In this document: piece after piece, positions 62,784 to 64,000 of the stretch
Layout: each line of letters begins with the position of its first letter
Position numbering within the stretch: the first letter of the stretch is position 1
Source: Fuerstiella sp.
Lineage (GTDB): Bacteria > Planctomycetota > Planctomycetia > Planctomycetales > Planctomycetaceae
NCBI GenBank assembly: GCA_029245955.1
Contig: JAQWOH010000048.1
Coordinates: forward strand, 186,001 to 250,000
Direction of reading: 5' to 3'
DNA: 64,000 nt
Notes under the pieces: model-generated
Database searches by the model: none
The model's input: only the letters and a program-made list of their open reading frames with translations
What the model was told of the DNA's origin: nothing
Translations under genes and position numbers: made by a program

Positions 62784-63548
62784 ATGACAAACTCCGCTAA
62801 ACTGCCAACTGTGTCAGGCAAGCAGCCACATTCGCCAGTCGAGGATCGCAATTTTCTGTCCGCTCTGCTGCTGTCGCTCGTATTCCTGCTGCTGGTGGTT
62901 CCATTTGCCGAAGCTCTGCCCTTTGCGGAATGGCTGCTTCGAGCCGGCATCACCGCGGTGCTGATTTCCGCAGCTGTCGCTACAATCCGGCGACGGGAAC
63001 TGATGCTGGCCGGTCTGTTTGTTGCGGCCATCGCAATCCCATTGTCATGGGCCACACTGTTTGTGAATCAGCCATATGTGTTTCTGGGCAGCTGTATACT
63101 GGAAAGCCTGTTCTTTGTTGTGATGGCAGTGCTGATCGTGAACTCGGTGTTTCGTAAGCACCTGGCCACCATTCACTCGATCTCCGGAGCAATCAGCGCT
63201 TATCTGCTGCTGGGCCTGGCCTGGGCCGTTCTGTACTGGGGGCTGGTCAATATCGGTGAGCAGGCGCTGGTGGGTGATACGCTGGGGGCTGCAGGCAGTC
63301 GCACAGGTTCGTCTGACGAGATCATTCAGTTTTCAAAGTGTATTTACTTCAGCTTCGTGACAATGTCGACGCTCGGATACGGTGATATCACTCCGGCAAC
63401 TCCTGTTGCTCAGACGCTCACATGGATGCAGTCGGTTGTGGGTCAGTTTTATATGGCCGTCCTGGTCGCGCTGATGGTCAGTGAAATTCCGCGCAGGCAC
63501 ACGGATCCTGAACACCCATCAGGTCCGCAACAGTCTGGTGCAGATTAA
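62784..63548 (+). CDS. Two-helix potassium channel family protein
   Basis: The 254-residue protein has about six hydrophobic segments. The pore unit at the end (about 175-230) reads FSKCIYFSFVTMSTLGYGDITPATPVAQTL, with the K+ selectivity filter TLGYGD near residue 196. The last helix QSVVGQFYMAVLVALMVSEI follows. Like other bacterial ion-channel proteins it may form a tetramer in the inner membrane. No cytoplasmic TrkA-N domain is present. It is encoded on the strand opposite the efflux genes, between the adaptor and the TolC-like gene. Confidence 0.92.
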   Translation: MTNSAKLPTVSGKQPHSPVEDRNFLSALLLSLVFLLLVVPFAEALPFAEWLLRAGITAVLISAAVATIRRRELMLAGLFVAAIAIPLSWATLFVNQPYVFLGSCILESLFFVVMAVLIVNSVFRKHLATIHSISGAISAYLLLGLAWAVLYWGLVNIGEQALVGDTLGAAGSRTGSSDEIIQFSKCIYFSFVTMSTLGYGDITPATPVAQTLTWMQSVVGQFYMAVLVALMVSEIPRRHTDPEHPSGPQQSGAD

Positions 63549-63567
63549 GCGTGCCGGCTTCAGTCGG

Positions 63568-64000
63568 TTATTCGTCGATTTTTGCGGGAGCTGGCAGGTC
63601 TTCTGTTTTGATTTCCGGCGATTCGTCTTTTTCGGCATCATCTGATACCTGAACTTCAGGTTGTGCCACGGCCGGTCGTTCCCGGACATCTGCGACGTCT
63701 GCCGCAACGCCCTGTCCGAAGCGGATCTGCCAGCCACCACCAAGTGCCTTATATGTACGAATCAGACTAAGCGCAATTTCAGCTTCTGCTGAAGCCAGCT
63801 GGTCCTGCTGCTGTACAAGAATTGTCTGCAGGTACAAGACACGGAACAAATCCGCTTCACCTTCCCTGAACTGATCGTTACCGATTTCCACGGACCGTTT
63901 GGAGGCCTGCACACCCTCCTTCAATGATGTGAACTGTTTGTGAGCATTCAGGAAGCACGTAATTCCATCTTCCACTTCGGCGTTGGCGTTCAGGACGGTA
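63568..64000 (-). CDS. TolC-like outer-membrane efflux protein, C-terminal part, cut by window edge
   Basis: The frame has no stop or start at the right edge and so begins outside. The visible 144 residues end the second alpha-helical hairpin of an OEP/TolC protein: LKEGVQASKRSVEIGNDQFREGEADLFRVLYLQTILVQQQDQLASAEAEIALSLIRTYKALGGGW. A tail of about 60 residues follows, rich in Pro, Glu and Asp. It would complete the RND pump. The potassium channel gene sits between it and the adaptor gene. Confidence 0.88.
   Translation of the reverse strand, partial: TVLNANAEVEDGITCFLNAHKQFTSLKEGVQASKRSVEIGNDQFREGEADLFRVLYLQTILVQQQDQLASAEAEIALSLIRTYKALGGGWQIRFGQGVAADVADVRERPAVAQPEVQVSDDAEKDESPEIKTEDLPAPAKIDE

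Overview
The window reads as a piece of chromosome from a planctomycete, probably order Planctomycetales. The evidence is the gene families: a DUF1549/DUF1553 planctomycete cytochrome-type protein beside a Tat-exported DUF1501 protein and a ThuA-domain protein, four formylglycine-type sulfatases, secreted FG-GAP and PQQ-like propeller proteins, a secreted prenyltransferase-repeat protein, and many single genes on alternating strands with few long operons. Genus-level placement is not possible from sequence reading alone. I saw no rRNA, tRNA, CRISPR array, insertion sequence or phage gene.

Layout. 1-712 (-): start of a sulfatase cut by the window edge. 1196-3460 (-): glycogen debranching enzyme. 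3881-5554 (+): two membrane-anchored coiled-coil proteins followed by an overlapping 41-residue membrane protein. 5637-6350 (-): coiled-coil/zinc-ribbon protein. 6680-8221 (+): fused uroporphyrinogen-III methyltransferase/synthase, overlapping convergently a HicB-like small gene. 8784-12409: secreted terpene-cyclase-like repeat protein, SRPBCC protein, glycine-rich BON-like protein, EamA transporter. 12576-17098 (+): two consecutive secreted amidohydrolase genes. 17116-19148 (-): orphan sugar-binding lipoprotein and an unknown secreted protein. 19306-21289 (+): S4 protein, ElaA-type acetyltransferase, secreted aldose epimerase. 21381-22217 (-): soluble histidine kinase. 22549-22984 (-): decayed thioesterase. 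23315-28196 (+): large membrane protein, DUF1501 protein, FG-GAP protein. 28241-37418: housekeeping block (proS, YhaM-like nuclease, nucleoside phosphorylase-like, serC, prs, mutS). 37925-48283: sulfatase/esterase cluster (three sulfatases, two alpha/beta hydrolases, PQQ-like protein, small membrane protein). 48354-53646 (-): DUF1553, DUF1501, ThuA operon. 53819-55299 (-): a carbon-nitrogen hydrolase coupled to a redoxin. 56003-57898 (+): membrane-fused glycerophosphodiester phosphodiesterase. 57914-64000: RND efflux adaptor, pump and TolC-like outer-membrane protein (cut by the window end), with a potassium channel gene inserted on the other strand.

The most notable observation is the redoxin at 54760-55299 (-). 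Its reading frame has a UGA exactly where the first active-site cysteine of the CPxC motif is expected. The RNA just after that UGA folds into a two-part stem-loop (55072-55118) whose apical loop has a G at its second position, about 25 nt from the UGA. That is what a bacterial SECIS element looks like, so I propose a selenocysteine-containing peroxiredoxin-like protein. A caveat is that an in-frame TAG and a frame change lie just upstream, where a HEAT-repeat domain appears to have been fused to it, so partial gene decay is the competing reading.

Other points: the compact membrane coiled-coil operon with its tiny third gene, tandem amidohydrolases with one degenerate domain and a histidine-rich metal-binding-like tail, and a thioesterase pseudogene with an internal stop.
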